Assembly (NCBI RefSeq): GCF_021440195.1
Contig: NZ_JAJTSZ010000006.1
Location: 248,001 to 312,000, forward strand
DNA: 64,000 bases
Reading direction: 5' to 3'
DNA from: Dyadobacter sp. CY356
GTDB taxonomy: Bacteria; Bacteroidota; Bacteroidia; Cytophagales; Spirosomataceae
The stretch's first letter is position 1. The number at the start of each line of letters is the position of its first letter. This document shows, piece by piece, positions 1 through 7,818 of this stretch. Made by a program: the position numbers and the translations under genes. The notes below the pieces were generated by a model. It searched no databases, was not told where the DNA came from, and worked only from the letters and a program-made list of their open reading frames with translations.

Positions 1-205
1 CACTCCTGACAAAAATATGCTGTTTTGGCTTTGGCCATATTATTTTTCCCTTAATTTGTTGTTGTAAAAATTGTTAAATTCCTGGCATGAAAATTTACCC
101 AAATATGCGAACCTTTTTTCCGTTAAATCAAAAAACGTCCTCTCCGCGTATCGTTTTTTATTTCCTGACGTTATCAATCGGTTTTAGTCATCAACAATTT
201 TCTTT

Positions 206-919
206 ATGAGATCAATCAAGACAACAATTTATGTGACGCTTTTATTCCTGACAACAGTAATTTCTGCTCAGGCTCAGACAAAAGGTTTTGCATTTGGTAT
301 TAAAGGTGGAGTTAACTTGTCCAAACTAACCATGGGCAACGTTTTAACGACCAGATATGATGAGAATGGAAATGCCTACAAAAAATTTGATGGATCAGAT
401 GTCCGCGATAATTTGAAAGAAAGTCTGGATACCAAAACGGGTATGGTAGGTGGGGTTTGGATGCGTTTTGGGAAAACAATTTTTGTACAACCCGAGGTTT
501 TGGTTTCAACAAAAGGCGGATCTTTTAATATAATCCCTGATGGCTCAACCACTGCTCAAACCGTCAAAATTAAATACAGCAATATTGATGTCCCAATTCT
601 TATTGGTCTAAAAGGAGGTCCTATCCGCGTTTTGGCAGGTCCGTTATTTTCCTTCCGTGTGGGTGATAACCAAAAGCTGAGTGATGCTTTCAAAGAATAT
701 TCTTCCAACCGTGATGGTGCTTTATCGAACGCTGTTGTAGGTTATCAATTTGGTGCAGGTCTTGATTTGGGAAGTTTCAGTCTGGATGTACGTAAGGAAG
801 GTACCTTTACAGATCTTGCAACTTTTAAATTAAATAACAAGCCAATTGACGGAAGCAGTGCAACCGTTCGTCAAAAAATAACTTCATGGCAAGTGACTTT
901 GGGAATTAAGCTGTTCTAA
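206..919 (+). CDS. Outer-membrane beta-barrel protein (PorT-like)
   Basis: 237 residues. A Sec signal peptide (residues 1-24, hydrophobic core TLLFLTTV, ending AQAQ) precedes a mature chain with alternating hydrophobic strands, a GIKGGVNLSK start and a terminal GIKLF with a C-terminal aromatic residue. These are typical of the small outer-membrane barrels annotated as PorT/OMP_b-brl in Bacteroidota. It should sit in the outer membrane; no ligand can be inferred. It is monocistronic and convergent with the LytTR gene. The ATG at 206 gives a complete signal peptide. A run of TTAGC/TTGGC-type repeat sequence fills the gap after it (about 921-1020). Confidence 0.8.
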   Translation: MRSIKTTIYVTLLFLTTVISAQAQTKGFAFGIKGGVNLSKLTMGNVLTTRYDENGNAYKKFDGSDVRDNLKESLDTKTGMVGGVWMRFGKTIFVQPEVLVSTKGGSFNIIPDGSTTAQTVKIKYSNIDVPILIGLKGGPIRVLAGPLFSFRVGDNQKLSDAFKEYSSNRDGALSNAVVGYQFGAGLDLGSFSLDVRKEGTFTDLATFKLNNKPIDGSSATVRQKITSWQVTLGIKLF

Positions 920-1036
920 GCAGTTAGCTGATAGCGGTTGGCGTTTAGCTATTGGACCTCATTCAAATTCAAGAAATATCTTATTATCAATTTCTGACAG
1001 CCGACAGCAGATTGCCGATGGCTTATAAAAAAACAT

Positions 1037-1062
1037 GCAGCCATCGATCTGGCGATGGCTGC
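1037..1062 (-). terminator. Intrinsic terminator of the LytTR gene
   Basis: A perfect 10-bp stem (GCAGCCATCG / CGATGGCTGC) with a 6-base loop. Read on the minus strand it is followed by a run of seven T residues, so it fits termination of the LytTR transcript. Confidence 0.7.
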
Positions 1063-1120
1063 TGTCTATATGAATAACCCACTAATTTTAAAAGTAAATG
1101 TTTTGGTATAGGCAATTGGT

Positions 1121-1519
1121 TTAAGCGCTTATGCGCAGGTTGCTATGATCAAGTATATTTGTAATTTCTTTAATCTTTCTGCGTGAAACAATCACTTCTT
1201 TGCCGCAAGACATACGAAGCATACGATCGTCTTCCATACGTTCTACTACGTAAATAGAATTAACCAGATACGATTTGTGAACCCTGATAAAATTGCTGTC
1301 CAGTAACTCCGCAAGCGATTTCAACGTTTTTGAAACTAAATACCTTTTGCCTGCATTTGTATATATGAAAGTATAATTACCTTCTCCTTCCAGAAATGTG
1401 ATGACATCCGGAGTTAGAAATATAGTTCTGCCCATTGACTGAACAGAAATGTGGACGGCGCGGTCAGTAAAAGAATTATCTGACAGTGTTTGATGGGTAA
1501 AGTCTCCTAAAGTTTTCAT
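1121..1519 (-). CDS. Stand-alone LytTR DNA-binding regulator
   Basis: 132 residues. Residues of about 30-125 form a LytTR domain: the ITFLEGEGNYTFIYT segment, the SKTLKSLAELLD helix, FIRVHKSYLVN and a terminal VSRRK. No receiver domain is present, so it is a short orphan LytTR protein, not a full response regulator. The family binds DNA through beta strands, usually at direct repeats. The target is unknown. It is transcribed away from pheS, and a TAAATTTG box lies 40 bases upstream of the ATG. Confidence 0.85.
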   Translation of the reverse strand: MKTLGDFTHQTLSDNSFTDRAVHISVQSMGRTIFLTPDVITFLEGEGNYTFIYTNAGKRYLVSKTLKSLAELLDSNFIRVHKSYLVNSIYVVERMEDDRMLRMSCGKEVIVSRRKIKEITNILDHSNLRISA

Positions 1520-1558
1520 AGTGCTCGGGGTTGGCCGTAGTTACGTTGTTTGACGGTT

Positions 1559-1566
1559 CAAATTTA
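1559..1566 (-). promoter_or_regulatory. -7 promoter box for the LytTR gene
   Basis: TAAATTTG on the minus strand matches the Bacteroidota TAnnTTTG -7 consensus and lies 40 bases before the start codon. No clear -33 TTG is seen at the expected spacing. Confidence 0.45.
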
Positions 1567-1782
1567 GCTCTTCCTACGCTCTAAGAAAAGTACCCGGAAA
1601 TAGGTATTTTGATATAAAATTCTGTAAATCAGATTTTTAAAAAAATTATAAAAGTAAAATGACGTAACTGACCTTAGTAAAACACGTAATTTTACCTAGT
1701 GCCCAAATCCTTAAAATCAGGCTCTTTTTACGTTAAATTCCGAAGTAGTTAAAATTGTCATTTCTAAGCATCTAACTTTATC

Positions 1783-1790
1783 TATCTTTG
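1783..1790 (+). promoter_or_regulatory. -7 promoter box for pheS
   Basis: TATCTTTG matches TAnnTTTG. The nearest upstream TTG (1755-1757) is 25 bases away, longer than usual. This leaves a 5' leader of about 115 bases before pheS, in which no clear attenuator was recognised. The rest of the 1520-1914 gap is AT-rich with no gene visible. Confidence 0.45.
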
Positions 1791-1914
1791 CACCAGTTTT
1801 AAGCCCAGAGTCAAGACACGAATAACAGGCACAAATAAAAAATTCCAGGAATATGGTAACCTGAAAATCCAGGTTTTACGGCTTATCCATTATTTCTTCC
1901 AACCAATAAAATTT

Positions 1915-2955
1915 ATGATTACTGACCGCGTAAAAGAATTGCTTCACGAAATAGAAGGCAGCCTGGTTGAAAACAAAGAACAACTGGAAGCGTTTCGTTT
2001 AAAATACATAAGCAAAAAAGGTGCTGTCACAGAATTGTTTGATGGCCTGAAAAACATTCCTCAGGATGATCGCCGGGCGGTCGGACAAGAATTGAATACG
2101 CTGAAAAACCTCGCTCAATCCCGTTTTCAGGAGTTTAGCACAGCCTTGGAAAGTTCTGATGATGTGCATGAAGGAAACCAGATTGATTTAACTTTGCCCG
2201 TTGCACCGAACTTACAGGGCAGTATTCATCCGCTGACAATTGTTCGTCGCCGCATTATTGAAATTTTTGAACGTATGGGCTTTAATGTATCATACGGTCC
2301 GGAAATTGAAACAGACTGGTACAACTTCGGTGCATTAAACTTTGCCGACAATCATCCGGCACGTGAAATGCAGGATACATTTTTTATATCGAAAAGTGAA
2401 GAAGCAGTTAAGGATGACGTTTTGTTGAGAACGCATACGTCAAATGTTCAGATCCGATTGATGGAAAGGCAGAAACCGCCGATCCGCTCCATCATGCCGG
2501 GCCGTGTGTTTCGTAATGAAGCCATTTCAGCCCGTGCACATTGTGTTTTCCATCAGGTTGAAGGTTTATATGTTGACAGAAATGTAAGTTTCCGGGATTT
2601 GAAGGATACGCTTTATCACTTTGCCAAAGAAATGTTTGATAAAGATTCCAGAATCCGTCTTCGTCCATCCTACTTTCCGTTTACTGAGCCAAGTGCTGAA
2701 ATTGACGTTTCATGCTTTATATGTAAAGGAAAAGGATGTAATATCTGCAAACATACCGGCTGGGTAGAAATTGCAGGATCTGGAATGGTTGATCCGAACG
2801 TTTTGACAAATGCTGGAATCGACAGCGAAGAATTTACCGGTTTTGCCTTTGGAATGGGTATCGAACGTATTACAATGCTGAGATACGGCATCAGTGATTT
2901 AAGACTTTTTACTGAAAATGACGTCAGATTTTTAAGACAGTTCGAAGGAGCCTGA
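1915..2955 (+). CDS. pheS: Phenylalanyl-tRNA synthetase alpha subunit
   Basis: 346 residues, usual length for bacterial PheS. An N-terminal coiled-coil (about 1-85) that contacts tRNA-Phe is followed by the class II synthetase core. Motif 2 is in the region RTHTSNVQIRLM to RVFRNEAISARAHCVFHQVEG; the C-terminal FTEPSAEIDVSC and the GSGMVDPNVL segment follow; motif 3 is GFAFGMGIERITMLRYGI near the end. It charges tRNA-Phe with phenylalanine as an alpha2-beta2 enzyme in the cytoplasm. The beta subunit gene pheT is not in this window, so the two are unlinked here, as is common in Bacteroidota. Confidence 0.97.
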   Translation: MITDRVKELLHEIEGSLVENKEQLEAFRLKYISKKGAVTELFDGLKNIPQDDRRAVGQELNTLKNLAQSRFQEFSTALESSDDVHEGNQIDLTLPVAPNLQGSIHPLTIVRRRIIEIFERMGFNVSYGPEIETDWYNFGALNFADNHPAREMQDTFFISKSEEAVKDDVLLRTHTSNVQIRLMERQKPPIRSIMPGRVFRNEAISARAHCVFHQVEGLYVDRNVSFRDLKDTLYHFAKEMFDKDSRIRLRPSYFPFTEPSAEIDVSCFICKGKGCNICKHTGWVEIAGSGMVDPNVLTNAGIDSEEFTGFAFGMGIERITMLRYGISDLRLFTENDVRFLRQFEGA

Positions 2956-3050
2956 TCAGTATTTTTGACCAAATCATATTCTTGCCAATATTAATGTTAT
3001 AAGATTTTCGAGTGTAATCGTTAGTAAATAACGTTTTGCACTCGAAAATT

Positions 3051-3782
3051 TTAAAATCTTGTTTCCAAATAATAAGGAAGCATTCTTTTCCAGACCCACC
3101 ATTCGTGTGGCATATCTTGCCCCCAGATGTCAAGTTCGTGAGGAACGTTTTTAGAGCTTAATATAGAAGAAATCTGCCGCGAATATTCAGGAACTTCATA
3201 AGCACCGGAACCCGTAATAAAATGAATATGACGGCTTTCACGGTATAGCGACAACTGCCATTCTGCTTTTAATTGTGAAAGATAATGAATTGGCGAATTA
3301 AAGTATACGTTGTCGTCATAATAACCATCCGTGTAAACACTCAGGTCATAACACCCGCTCATCCCGATTACGCCATTGATAAAGTCAGGGTATCTGAAAA
3401 ACAGATTTGCAGCATGAAATGCTCCCAGTGATGCTCCTGCTGTTATAATTTCGTTTTTTGGACTTGAATTCTCTTTGATGAAAGGGATGACTTCCTTTAT
3501 CACATAATCATTGAAATGTTGATGACGGACCGCCTTGTCATATCCATGCATGTAGGGATTAAGCCAGCTTTCACCGTTGATGCTATTGATGCAGTAAACT
3601 TTTACTTTTCCGGAATTGATATAGGGGGCAATACTTTCAATCAATCCATTTTGCTCATATTCAAGGTAATCAGACGACGCCGTAGGGATTAATAACAAAG
3701 CGATACCATAGTGACCGTAAACGGCTATATCCATTTGTTTATTAAGCGACGGACTGAACCAGCCGGTTACTTCACGTTGCAT
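3051..3782 (-). CDS. Alpha/beta-hydrolase esterase (putative esterase family)
   Basis: 243 residues without a signal peptide. The nucleophile elbow GASLG puts the catalytic Ser at residue 118, and His226 in DMPHEWWVW is the likely catalytic His, as in the putative-esterase (PF00756-like) family. The acid residue was not assigned. It is probably cytoplasmic with an ester or thioester substrate. It lies 145 bases downstream of, and on the same strand as, the ATP-grasp gene, so they may be co-transcribed. The substrate cannot be named from sequence. Confidence 0.8.
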   Translation of the reverse strand: MQREVTGWFSPSLNKQMDIAVYGHYGIALLLIPTASSDYLEYEQNGLIESIAPYINSGKVKVYCINSINGESWLNPYMHGYDKAVRHQHFNDYVIKEVIPFIKENSSPKNEIITAGASLGAFHAANLFFRYPDFINGVIGMSGCYDLSVYTDGYYDDNVYFNSPIHYLSQLKAEWQLSLYRESRHIHFITGSGAYEVPEYSRQISSILSSKNVPHELDIWGQDMPHEWWVWKRMLPYYLETRF

Positions 3783-3927
3783 TTCTTTTTCAATTTAAGT
3801 GTTGTTGATAGTTTCTAGTAAACGGTTTCACGTATATGGCTAACACTAAAAATTTAATGCCAGTGCCTCAAAGTCAAACTTTATATACGTTTTTTTACCG
3901 TTTACTAAAAATCTGATCATTTACACC

Positions 3928-5358
3928 TTAATAAAGCACCCAGGTATCTTTTCCTCCACCTCCCTGAGATGAATTTACAACCAGAGATCCTTTTCTCAAC
4001 GCCACACGCGTAAGTCCACCAGGAATTACGCTGATATCATCACCATATAAAATATAAGGACGAAGATCGACATGACGGCCTTCTGCATGGCCATCAACCA
4101 TACAAGGAACGCGTGATAGGGAAATAGTAGGCTGCGCGACGTAATTGCGCGGATTGTCACGGATCTTTTGTCTGAACAATTCGTGCTCTTCTTCCGTTGC
4201 TTTCGGGCCGATCATCATTCCGTAACCGCCCGCTTCGTTTGCTTCTTTAACTACCAGTTCGTGAATATTTTCAAGTACATATTTAAAATCCTCCGGCTCA
4301 CGGCAGATGTATGTTTTTACGTTAGGAATGATCGCTTCCTCTTTCAAATAATATTCAATGATGCGCGGTACGTAAGCATATACCACTTTATCATCAGCAA
4401 CGCCCGTTCCGGGTGCATTTGCCAAAGCCACCCGTCCTTTTTTGTAAACCTCAAAAATTCCTGGAATACCAATAAGCGAATCAAGATTAAATGCTTCCGG
4501 ATCAAGGAAAGTATCATCAATACGACGATAAATTACATCAACGATCTGAAGACCACTTGTTGTACGCATTTTCACATAACCATCAGAAACGACAAGATCG
4601 CGTGCATCAACCAGTTCCACCCCCATTTGCTGGGCAAGATAGGAATGTTCAAAATACGCTGAATTGTAAATCCCCGGTGTCAGAACTGCAACTGTCGGAT
4701 TCGGCCTGTCAGCAAGGTGCTGCAACATTTGCAATAATCTTGTCGGATAATCCGAAACCGGGCGCACACCGGTACGGGCTAACACGTCAGGAAATATCTG
4801 TTTTGACAATTCCCTGTTTTCAATCATGTAAGACACACCGGAAGGGCAACGCAAATTATCTTCCAGAACCATGAAAGTGCCGTCGTCACCTTTTATTAAA
4901 TCAGTACCCGTTATATGGCACCAGATTCCTTTCGGAGGATTCAGACCAATACACGGTTTTAAAAAACACTTACTGGATTCAATAAGATCACGGGGGACTA
5001 CGCCGTCATTTAAAATATTCTGTTCATTATAAACATCATGGATGAACATATTTAATGCCTTGATCCGCTGTTTCAATCCTTTTTCAAGCCATTCCCACTC
5101 CGCATTTGGCAGCACTCTTGGAATGATATCAATCGGCATAATCCGTTCTGTACCCTCGCCTTCGGAATAAACATTGAAAGTTATACCCATTGAAAGCAAC
5201 GCACGTTCAGTAGCTAACTGTCTGTTGGTAAGATCTTCATGGGTCAAATTTTCAAATTTATTTTTAAGATGCTCATAGCCCGGACGAATCTGGCCATCAG
5301 GCGTAAACATCTCGTCAAAGAACTCCTCGCATTGATAATCAGAGAATGAAAAATTCAT
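3928..5358 (-). CDS. Circularly permuted type 2 ATP-grasp protein
   Basis: 476 residues from the chosen start. An in-frame extension to 5430 exists, but the segment beginning MNFSFSDYQ matches the family N-terminus (short helix, then FFDEMF). Segments such as KCFLKPCIGLNPPKGIW, GTDLIKGDDGTFMVLEDNLRCPSG, SYMIENR and the C-terminal LRPYILYGDD and SQGGGGKDTWVL are typical of the DUF404/DUF407 circularly permuted ATP-grasp group. The family is predicted to form peptide-like (carboxylate-amine) bonds using ATP, and usually sits beside an alpha-E helical partner and a transglutaminase-like protease. Neither is next to it here; its neighbour is the esterase. Confidence 0.9.
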   Translation of the reverse strand: MNFSFSDYQCEEFFDEMFTPDGQIRPGYEHLKNKFENLTHEDLTNRQLATERALLSMGITFNVYSEGEGTERIMPIDIIPRVLPNAEWEWLEKGLKQRIKALNMFIHDVYNEQNILNDGVVPRDLIESSKCFLKPCIGLNPPKGIWCHITGTDLIKGDDGTFMVLEDNLRCPSGVSYMIENRELSKQIFPDVLARTGVRPVSDYPTRLLQMLQHLADRPNPTVAVLTPGIYNSAYFEHSYLAQQMGVELVDARDLVVSDGYVKMRTTSGLQIVDVIYRRIDDTFLDPEAFNLDSLIGIPGIFEVYKKGRVALANAPGTGVADDKVVYAYVPRIIEYYLKEEAIIPNVKTYICREPEDFKYVLENIHELVVKEANEAGGYGMMIGPKATEEEHELFRQKIRDNPRNYVAQPTISLSRVPCMVDGHAEGRHVDLRPYILYGDDISVIPGGLTRVALRKGSLVVNSSQGGGGKDTWVLY

Positions 5359-5710
5359 ACAATACAAAATTTGAATAAGTATACTTCTATTATTAACAGA
5401 ACAATATATGGCATATGTTTCAAATTGCAAAACATATATTCGTTATTGGATTACTAAAAAAACATTTTCCCGGATTTCAATCCTGATAAAAAGAAGATAA
5501 AAAGTATGGTTTCAAGGATTTTAAGCAAAATTTTCAGAATTAGAAACAAACTTAAATGTAGTCTTAATGTCTATATTCACAAAACACATCCGGCTTTCTT
5601 CCTCCTTGCCAAAAGTTTTCCCTATCGCTAAACAAACTTTGCATGTCAGTTTGGTTCCTGTTTAATTTGCATCCGGAATAATGAATCCTGAGGTTTACCG
5701 TTTTACACAC
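5359..5710. other. Gap between divergent ATP-grasp and DUF5723 genes
   Basis: About 350 AT-rich bases with no gene seen. Both divergent promoters must lie here. A CTTTGC segment near 5636 resembles part of a Bacteroidota -7 box for the rightward gene but does not match TAnnTTTG fully. Confidence 0.4.
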
Positions 5711-7258
5711 ATGTATAAAAAAAGTTTACTTGTTGCAGGTATTTTATTGGGATTTTCTACGATTGGCTGGTCGCAGTTTATGCAAGGCATAGCCATGGGA
5801 AATTATTCAGGGACTCAGGCATTGTATCATAATCCCGCCTTTGTTGCCGATAGTCGTTACAGCGTTTATGTTAATTTTGTCGGGGCAGGCATGTATACTG
5901 CCAACAGCGGCGTCCGTTACAATGCCCCATACTCTTTCCTAAGTCTGGTTACAAACAGTGTTGGCGACCAATACCGCAATGAAAAAGGTGCCGTATTATT
6001 TCCACGGGCATATCTGAAAGAAAGATTAAACGGCCGAGACAAATGGCTGAATGCAGGCGTAGATGTGCGTCTGCCATCGATCATGTTCGGGCTTTTTAAA
6101 AATAAAATTGGCGTGGGGCTTGCTGCACGTACACGGGCATACATCAACGGATCAAACATCACAGAACCCCTTGCACGTCTCCTAAGCAAAACTACCAGAG
6201 AAACTGATCTGCAAAATGAGTATTTTGAAAATCAGTCGGGCCGCCTGAATGTGAACGGATTGGGAGAACTGGCCATGACCGTTGGCGGTGCTGTGATTGA
6301 TAATGAGACTGATTATCTAAAAGTTGGTGTAACCATAAAACGAATCATCGGGTTATACAACGCTCACGTAGAAGTTGATAACTCCTCCTATTCAATCCAA
6401 CCTGATCCGGCCTGGCAAAACAGGAGGCAATTAATTGTTGCCGACCAGGTCAATATTAAATACGGTATAACACGAGACGAAGCTTTTCAAAATTTCAAAC
6501 CTAGTGTTTCCTGGCTTTTAGGAAATGCGCCGGCTGGTAGTGGCTGGGGTTTTGATCTTGGCGCCGTCTACGAATATCGCCCCGATATCCATAAATATTC
6601 TTACACCGAACGAGGAGAACGAAAAAAAGATAACAGTAAAAATAAATACCTGTACCGCATTTCTGCTTCCATAACCGATATCGGCCGGGTACGCTGGCGA
6701 AATCCTACGTATTTGTTACAGCAGGAAGTTTCAACATCCAACAAGATTTTACGTTATGATGATTTTCAGAAGTTAATGGGATCGGAAGGTGCTTATGATG
6801 CAGTAAATAAAGCATTTGGTGTTTCAGGTACTCAGGCGGCTCATTTTTCAACCATACTGCCTATGGCTTTTCAACTGAGCGGCGATTATAATGTCAGACC
6901 AAATGTGTATGTCAATGCACTTTGGGTGCAAAATCTAATACCACAAAGTGCGTTTGGAATGAAAAGTGAATCTGTGCTTTCTGTTACACCCAGATATGAA
7001 CACAAGTGGTATGAAGTTTCGGTTCCTATTTCGATCATGAACCGGTATAGCTCACCAACCATTGGACTGGCCGGGCGGGCTGGTCCAATCTGGATTGGGA
7101 CGGACCATATACTTGGATTGTTAAATGTTGGAAATCCAAAAGCTTTTAATTTATATTTCGGAGTTTCTGCCGGGTTGTTCAGAAGGCCGCCGGAATCAGC
7201 GAATAAATGCTGGCCGGCCGAAGATTCCTGGATCAGGCGAATTTTCCATAAGCGCTAG
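5711..7258 (+). CDS. DUF5723-type outer-membrane protein
   Basis: 515 residues from the ATG at 5711, chosen over the in-frame ATG at 5681 because it starts a canonical signal peptide (MYKKSLLVAGILLG, cleavage after GWSQ). The mature part opens with MQGIAMGNYSGTQALYHNPAF, the pattern of Bacteroidota DUF5723/PorV-like proteins with an N-terminal NPA(F/S) motif and many amphipathic strands. It is predicted to be an outer-membrane barrel of unknown role. There is no partner gene; msrB follows after 82 bases. Confidence 0.75.
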   Translation: MYKKSLLVAGILLGFSTIGWSQFMQGIAMGNYSGTQALYHNPAFVADSRYSVYVNFVGAGMYTANSGVRYNAPYSFLSLVTNSVGDQYRNEKGAVLFPRAYLKERLNGRDKWLNAGVDVRLPSIMFGLFKNKIGVGLAARTRAYINGSNITEPLARLLSKTTRETDLQNEYFENQSGRLNVNGLGELAMTVGGAVIDNETDYLKVGVTIKRIIGLYNAHVEVDNSSYSIQPDPAWQNRRQLIVADQVNIKYGITRDEAFQNFKPSVSWLLGNAPAGSGWGFDLGAVYEYRPDIHKYSYTERGERKKDNSKNKYLYRISASITDIGRVRWRNPTYLLQQEVSTSNKILRYDDFQKLMGSEGAYDAVNKAFGVSGTQAAHFSTILPMAFQLSGDYNVRPNVYVNALWVQNLIPQSAFGMKSESVLSVTPRYEHKWYEVSVPISIMNRYSSPTIGLAGRAGPIWIGTDHILGLLNVGNPKAFNLYFGVSAGLFRRPPESANKCWPAEDSWIRRIFHKR

Positions 7259-7340
7259 TTGTTCTAATATTGGCACCTGTTCGTTACAAAGTATTTTGAT
7301 TTGGTGATGACAATGCTGAAAACTTAAACCGAAAAAATCG

Positions 7341-7736
7341 ATGAGAGAGGTAATAAAATCAGAAGAGGAATGGTCAAAAGAATTGACAGGACAGCAATGT
7401 TTTGTTTTACGTGAAAAAGGAACAGAAAGGCCTTTCACCAGTCCGCTGAATGATAATAAGGAAGAAGGAATTTATATCTGCGCAGCATGTGATACCCCAT
7501 TGTTCAGTTCTGATACCAAATATGATTCAGGATCAGGCTGGCCAAGTTTCTTTACTCCTATTGGTGAAAAAAGTGTTGAAGAAATCGTTGACCGAAGTCA
7601 CGGAATGATCCGCACCGAAGTAGTATGCAGGACTTGCGGTGGTCATTTGGGACACGTTTTCAATGATGGACCTAAGCCAACAGGATTGCGATATTGCATG
7701 AATGGCGTGGCACTTAAATTTGTTAAAAAATCTTAG
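7341..7736 (+). CDS. msrB: Peptide-methionine (R)-S-oxide reductase
   Basis: 131 residues, the length of a single-domain MsrB. Cys47, Cys50, Cys96 and Cys99 (CAAC and CRTC) form the structural zinc site. SGSGWPSFF and GHLGHVF are the family signatures, and Cys119 in GLRYCMN is the catalytic residue. It reduces the R epimer of methionine sulfoxide in proteins. No signal peptide, so cytoplasmic. MsrA is not adjacent. A strong terminator follows. Confidence 0.96.
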   Translation: MREVIKSEEEWSKELTGQQCFVLREKGTERPFTSPLNDNKEEGIYICAACDTPLFSSDTKYDSGSGWPSFFTPIGEKSVEEIVDRSHGMIRTEVVCRTCGGHLGHVFNDGPKPTGLRYCMNGVALKFVKKS

Positions 7737-7750
7737 CGCGAGCCACTCGT

Positions 7751-7783
7751 AAAGCCGGACATACAGAGATGTGTCCGGCTTTT
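7751..7783 (+). terminator. Intrinsic terminator after msrB
   Basis: An 11-bp GC-rich stem (AAAGCCGGACA / TGTCCGGCTTT) with a loop of about 10 bases, followed by TTTTG. Confidence 0.8.
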
Positions 7784-7785
7784 GT

Positions 7786-7793
7786 TATCTTTG
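7786..7793 (+). promoter_or_regulatory. -7 promoter box for the class A PBP
   Basis: TATCTTTG matches TAnnTTTG, 26 bases before the ATG at 7819 and directly after the msrB terminator. The upstream -33 position falls in the terminator stem and has no TTG. Confidence 0.4.
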
Positions 7794-7818
7794 ACACCTT
7801 TATGAAACTTAACGTTTG

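Noticed and set aside
4168..4874. Open frames antisense to the ATP-grasp gene
   Set aside because: Shadow frames with no start signals or domains.
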